Source of the DNA: Candidatus Latescibacterota bacterium
Lineage (GTDB): Bacteria > Krumholzibacteriota > Krumholzibacteriia > Krumholzibacteriales > WJIX01
Direction of reading: 5' to 3'
Length of the DNA stretch: 16,072 bases
Assembly: GCA_030643145.1 (NCBI GenBank)
Contig: DAOWMJ010000017.1
Location: forward strand, 1-16,072
Shown here piece by piece: positions 13,201-16,072 of the stretch (position 1 is its first letter; each line of letters starts with the position of its first letter). Under the pieces are notes generated by a model. It searched no databases. It was not told the DNA's origin and saw only the letters and a program-made list of their open reading frames with translations. The translations under genes and the position numbers were made by a program.

Positions 13201-16072
13201 CTTCAATTCCCGGGAAATCCCTTCGGACATCAATCATAGCGGAATCAGCAAGGTTAAACTCCAGTGAATAATAACTATTATCCTCATCCAATCTACTGTT
13301 ACCATTAATATCTTCGGTGTCATGAACAGAATTTTGCACACGTGAATTTATCCAGGTATAAATACCTCTTTCGCTGTCATAATTAGATTTATCAAATGAG
13401 GTGGGGTAAGTGTAATTCAGATTATCCCCGCTAAAACCAAAATCATCCTCCATCGCGGTCCAATTATAGGGATTCTCATCATTTAAGTTGTTTTCCTCGG
13501 GTAAATAATAGTCTTCATCTATCTTCCCAAAATCAATATGGAGGGTTCCACCTCTTAAGTTTGAATCTATGGTAAAATCATTGACCCATATTTCCAGATA
13601 CTGTGCTGTCGACAGGTCTAATCCTCCTACAAAACCGGACATCACGCCACACCACAGATCGTCCAAAGACTCGGTGGTAATTGTTTTAAGAAAAAGCGTT
13701 GTTTCTCTTGTATTTTCTCTGTCATCAATTTGCGGGTTTAAATCTTTTTTGCTTGTCACAAGATCTTCCTGTTCATCGGTTGTTGCCGGATTATACCAAT
13801 AAAACTCCACGTTTTCCGAAAGAGCAGGGAAAGTAACATTTGGATCATCCTGCTCACGAAGCGGAGGAGAAGCAGGATACCATAGCGCTCTTATCAATGT
13901 AAGCTGATCACTATCTTCGACACCTTCCATATTATCAACATAGGCACTCCCTTTAGTATTTGGATTCGGGATACTAAGCGCCACCTCTCCACCAATATTC
14001 AATTGACTTTCTTGATCCGTATCCACTCTTGGAAGTAAATTAGCAAGAGAAGTCATCCAGGAAGGCCTAAAAACAAAACTCCCGTTGATATCAGCGGCCA
14101 TATTCCTGCTAGGCTCATCATCCAGGTTCGGCTTATATCTACTCGCCCCGCTTGAATTATAAAGAAATATCGCGTTCAGGCGTGCGTCAGGGGAAATCTC
14201 ATAATTCGCCCCAACCCCGAGCAAAGAACTCTTTCCCCCTCCTACCAATGGTTCTTTTTGATAGTCAATACTGATTTTTGCGCCAGGATCGCTCTGAAGT
14301 GTGCTGAGAGCCTCTCCTTTAAGGGTAACAATCCCAGACATATAATCAATTTCATAATCATTACCCTTCGAAAATTTAACGCCCCCTATCTTCACAACTT
14401 CACTACCTTCGATTATGTTAAAAGCGCTAAGCTGAATTGTTTTCTGCCCGCTTGTACCTTCTATTATTATATCGAAGTAATGCGGCGCCGGGTTGCTGCT
14501 GGTTATCAAATCATCATAAATAGCGGTATTACGCGAGAGAGATGTATCCACAACAGCCGATATTGAATCTGACAAATAGCTGCTCAGCACAAATCCCGGA
14601 GCTTTGAACGGTTCATACCATGGAAACATTAAAAACCCATTCCTGTAATCTATAACACCTTGACGGTCATCAATTTTGTTATCGGGCTTTTCCTCGCCCA
14701 TTATATTATATCGGTCCAACCCAAAAATTTGCAGATAGCTGATTCCCGTTTCTTCATGAATATCCTTGCTTCCCTGTGTCTTTTCAAGATTTTCAATTGT
14801 TACATCCAGACTTCCCACCGTTATGTTGCTCATATTAAGCGCATAGACATTTCTCATCATCATATTCCAGGTTGATGGAAAATCGGACTGGAAAGGGCTG
14901 AAATCTACTTTCCGCGGGCATATTAACTCAGCATCATAAGAAGAATGACCATCAGGCGGCTTATCTCCGCCATAGTTCTCGAAGCTCGCGTTATAATCAC
15001 CAATCGTGACTCCCTGATCATTAATATACCTGACTGCCAGAGCCTTATTGTCCGGAAGAGGTTGAAACAGATAAATCCCCAAATACTTTATTCCTTCACC
15101 ATCGTTGGAATAATCCTGGATCAACTGATAATCCTCCCCCTCGGTCAACACCCTGTACCAAGCATCCCAATACTCTTTTGAATTAGCTATGTCATCCTCT
15201 AGTCCATCATTCCCCGAATCCGGGTAAGCCTTCAAAAAGCACCTGGGCTCGTCCCCGGTCCATTCAGTAGCGGCATTCAGTTCAATAAAAACTTCCAGGC
15301 TGTCTGTCGCGTCAATTTTTGGGTAAACTTCGCCAACATGTGTATAATTAGAACCTGGATTTTCAAGATAGAAAAAGCGGCGTTTTATAAAAGCATAATC
15401 GGCTATTACGTTCTTTTGGCTCTGCCCGCCACCAGAGGAAAAAGTGCCTGAGGCAGTTTCCCCTTTCTCCTTACTGGCAATCACAGTTAAATCAACTGGA
15501 CCAATCTGTCCCTTTACTTTTACTCCGAACAGCCCTTTCGCGGATCCTGAATAGCGAATCATCTGTGCCCCGCTCAGGGTTAAATCTGTATCCCCCATTT
15601 CAATCAGCTTAATGATATCATCTTCAAACCCTTGATAATGTACGCGCACCTGGTTCACAGACTGCAATCCGCCGCCCTGACTCGAATGGTTTATCGCAAC
15701 TTTGATTTTCTCTCCGATAGTACCATGAAGATTAACCGACAATTTCTGTTCCATATCAAGATCGGGAAATTTTTGGGGTTCAGGCATACCCTCAGTTCGC
15801 GGGCAGTTACTGCACCACCTCGAATCACCCCCGATTGTAATTTGTTCCCTCCCTGAAATGGAGAGATTTGTTTCTTCACCCTCGCCAATAAACCACTCAA
15901 TCTGTTTTGGAAGATTAATCGGAATGTCAATATCGAACATTCCACTTTTATGACTTTCTTCCCTTTTTTTACCAAGGCTGTAACGAACATTTTCCACCCA
16001 AAGTCCGTGAAAGATATCCTTTCTTATAGCATCGCTTCTTTCCGCCAATGTTTCGATCTTAATCTCCATACC
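10175..16072 (-). CDS. sprA: SprA-like giant outer-membrane translocon of type IX secretion, N-terminus beyond window
   Basis: SprA is the large beta-barrel through which T9SS substrates cross the outer membrane; in Bacteroidetes it was first found through gliding. About 1965 residues are visible; the frame is open at the right edge and no signal peptide is seen, so the Met at 16069 is probably internal. Family features, numbered from that Met: FPDLDMEQKLSVNLHGTIGEK at 101-121, GGGLQSVNQVRVHYQGFEDD at 132-151, GAQMIRYSGSAKGLFGVK at 167-184, and DYEIDYMSGIVTL in the middle. YVDNMEGVEDSDQL lies near 706, YLEIWVND near 822, and a D-rich EDINGNSRLDED near 916 as in the family. From about 1235 the protein is a run of alternating barrel strands ending in a C-terminal Phe (HATANVEF), as for outer-membrane proteins. 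The M28 gene overlaps its 3' end. Confidence 0.9.
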   Translation of the reverse strand, partial: GMEIKIETLAERSDAIRKDIFHGLWVENVRYSLGKKREESHKSGMFDIDIPINLPKQIEWFIGEGEETNLSISGREQITIGGDSRWCSNCPRTEGMPEPQKFPDLDMEQKLSVNLHGTIGEKIKVAINHSSQGGGLQSVNQVRVHYQGFEDDIIKLIEMGDTDLTLSGAQMIRYSGSAKGLFGVKVKGQIGPVDLTVIASKEKGETASGTFSSGGGQSQKNVIADYAFIKRRFFYLENPGSNYTHVGEVYPKIDATDSLEVFIELNAATEWTGDEPRCFLKAYPDSGNDGLEDDIANSKEYWDAWYRVLTEGEDYQLIQDYSNDGEGIKYLGIYLFQPLPDNKALAVRYINDQGVTIGDYNASFENYGGDKPPDGHSSYDAELICPRKVDFSPFQSDFPSTWNMMMRNVYALNMSNITVGSLDVTIENLEKTQGSKDIHEETGISYLQIFGLDRYNIMGEEKPDNKIDDRQGVIDYRNGFLMFPWYEPFKAPGFVLSSYLSDSISAVVDTSLSRNTAIYDDLITSSNPAPHYFDIIIEGTSGQKTIQLSAFNIIEGSEVVKIGGVKFSKGNDYEIDYMSGIVTLKGEALSTLQSDPGAKISIDYQKEPLVGGGKSSLLGVGANYEISPDARLNAIFLYNSSGASRYKPNLDDEPSRNMAADINGSFVFRPSWMTSLANLLPRVDTDQESQLNIGGEVALSIPNPNTKGSAYVDNMEGVEDSDQLTLIRALWYPASPPLREQDDPNVTFPALSENVEFYWYNPATTDEQEDLVTSKKDLNPQIDDRENTRETTLFLKTITTESLDDLWCGVMSGFVGGLDLSTAQYLEIWVNDFTIDSNLRGGTLHIDFGKIDEDYYLPEENNLNDENPYNWTAMEDDFGFSGDNLNYTYPTSFDKSNYDSERGIYTWINSRVQNSVHDTEDINGNSRLDEDNSYYSLEFNLADSAMIDVRRDFPGIEGNKSWRMYRLDLGNAKLFGVEPRIDAIDHMRIWVENVDSVQVNGDQHTLEIAGLKFVGSKWRYDNIRDLDGNILPGASVPEMRVKAGTMNNKDNPSLYDSPYDVEEEEGIAIKEQSLIFEVENFADSTSFRFSKRFYGNGKNFGEYEGIEFYYHIDDGMINNDNDMVEFFLQIAYDSLNYYEIAIPINNLTPLGWNHVFVNLSDLTNLKIGASGNIVEEQIQDSHFSDRIYLGRLFGNPSLFKVRNLYVGLRNKTGETIPETIFMLNDISLNDVRKDIDYAARTSFSANFGGGILSLNGNWERTGPEFRSLQQKSGSGVDNTSFSFSGNTKFEHFLPTGGFNLPLSFRYSSRISKPKYMTQSDVEITDSSLRDSLVSISRSYGFNLKLSRRGSSNYIMKHLFDNLSIGYNYSKKSNYLPTARDTSWSMSGAVDYALQFGKNRTIDLFKGIKWRYWLSNITISSNANRGIMNSYSLREGGFVKRPVNYNCKWANNVSMAYDPFESVKIGYRRSEDRDLGIDHDFHGVPIGMLRNFNQNLSFDFRPGKKIPILSQFNPSFQYKAGYGENLNGVRKVGDPVGTRHVSSSRGININLNVDVGGYAEDISRYIEHFNGQDKKEKIVESEKKDTKREKIDFGILIDMRYRRKDFTEEEKILLHGNEYIESDSGLDYLKLIPKTQRESEKGSKRENLFGEKAVEAKETEVDTTGGGGVDKLIIVKKFLGLISRTSPINTRLDLTKRSSYQQLYERAALGYQLGFTDESGALGSAGKEEKIPVTLSNKLTLNMGTKVDITSNLNLDIGYNLSGDFKETNGRKRETKNILWPKIGLSWAGLERLGFMKRFIETSTLNVNFTRRWSESETFEKTSYKVSPSWILMWKNTLHSTISMSYAQENKDIKNQQMWNKSWSASINLKYDFSGKKGLGIPLPFLGGKKIKFKSKLTSNLNIAYSVSESYNSPKMSTLRVAPMFTYSFSRAVTGNLAMNYSRSAGGIYGYVNQQVGVHATANVEF

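Noticed and set aside
15691..15990. Minus-strand 99-codon frame overlapping the sprA-like gene, and similar short frames at 12124-12309 and 12724-12909
   Set aside because: They are fully inside the sprA coding frame, which has clear family homology; no ribosome binding site or domain supports them.
1..16072. CRISPR array, insertion sequence, prophage or defence system
   Set aside because: No regularly spaced repeats, terminal inverted repeats, transposase/integrase motifs or anomalous gene blocks were found on either strand.

Overview
The window is a single-direction stretch: every credible gene lies on the minus strand, so transcription runs from the right edge (16072) to the left edge (1). 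Read that way the order is sprA-like outer-membrane protein (N-terminus beyond the right edge), M28/glutaminyl-cyclase-like lipoprotein, then the conserved transcription and translation block rimP, nusA, infB, DUF503 (ylxP), rbfA, nrnA-type DHH phosphoesterase, truB, ribF, rpsO and pnp (C-terminal part beyond the left edge). Gaps are short, and only three exceed 70 bases (618-710, 981-1172, 9107-9273). No insertion sequence, phage gene, CRISPR array, tRNA or rRNA was seen.

The organism is probably a member of the Fibrobacteres-Chlorobi-Bacteroidetes (FCB) superphylum or a related candidate phylum. SprA is the giant outer-membrane translocon of the type IX secretion system (T9SS), typical of that group. 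However, the block nusA-infB-DUF503-rbfA-nrnA-truB-ribF-rpsO-pnp resembles the layout of many other bacterial phyla more than that of classical Bacteroidetes. G+C looks moderate (about 40-45 % by eye). The lineage below superphylum is inference.

Region by region: 10175-16072 encodes about 1965 residues of SprA and 9274-10200 its overlapping neighbour, a predicted exported M28-fold enzyme. The two form an envelope unit closed by a strong hairpin at 9138-9163. That hairpin is also placed to act in the leader of rimP. From 9106 to 1173 there is one compact operon for 30S maturation (RimP, RbfA), transcription elongation/termination (NusA), initiation (IF2), tRNA pseudouridylation (TruB), nanoRNA turnover (NrnA) and flavin synthesis (RibF). 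A consensus-like internal promoter precedes nusA. A near-perfect sigma70-type promoter overlaps the ribF stop codon and drives rpsO-pnp, with a leader of roughly 160 nt that can fold over the rpsO Shine-Dalgarno sequence.

The protein-coding content is mostly well known. The most interesting material is regulatory (the S15 leader and the rimP-nusA leader hairpin) and contextual (a T9SS translocon gene overlapping a glutaminyl-cyclase-like gene, directly upstream of the nusA/infB operon). No wholly new multi-gene system was found.
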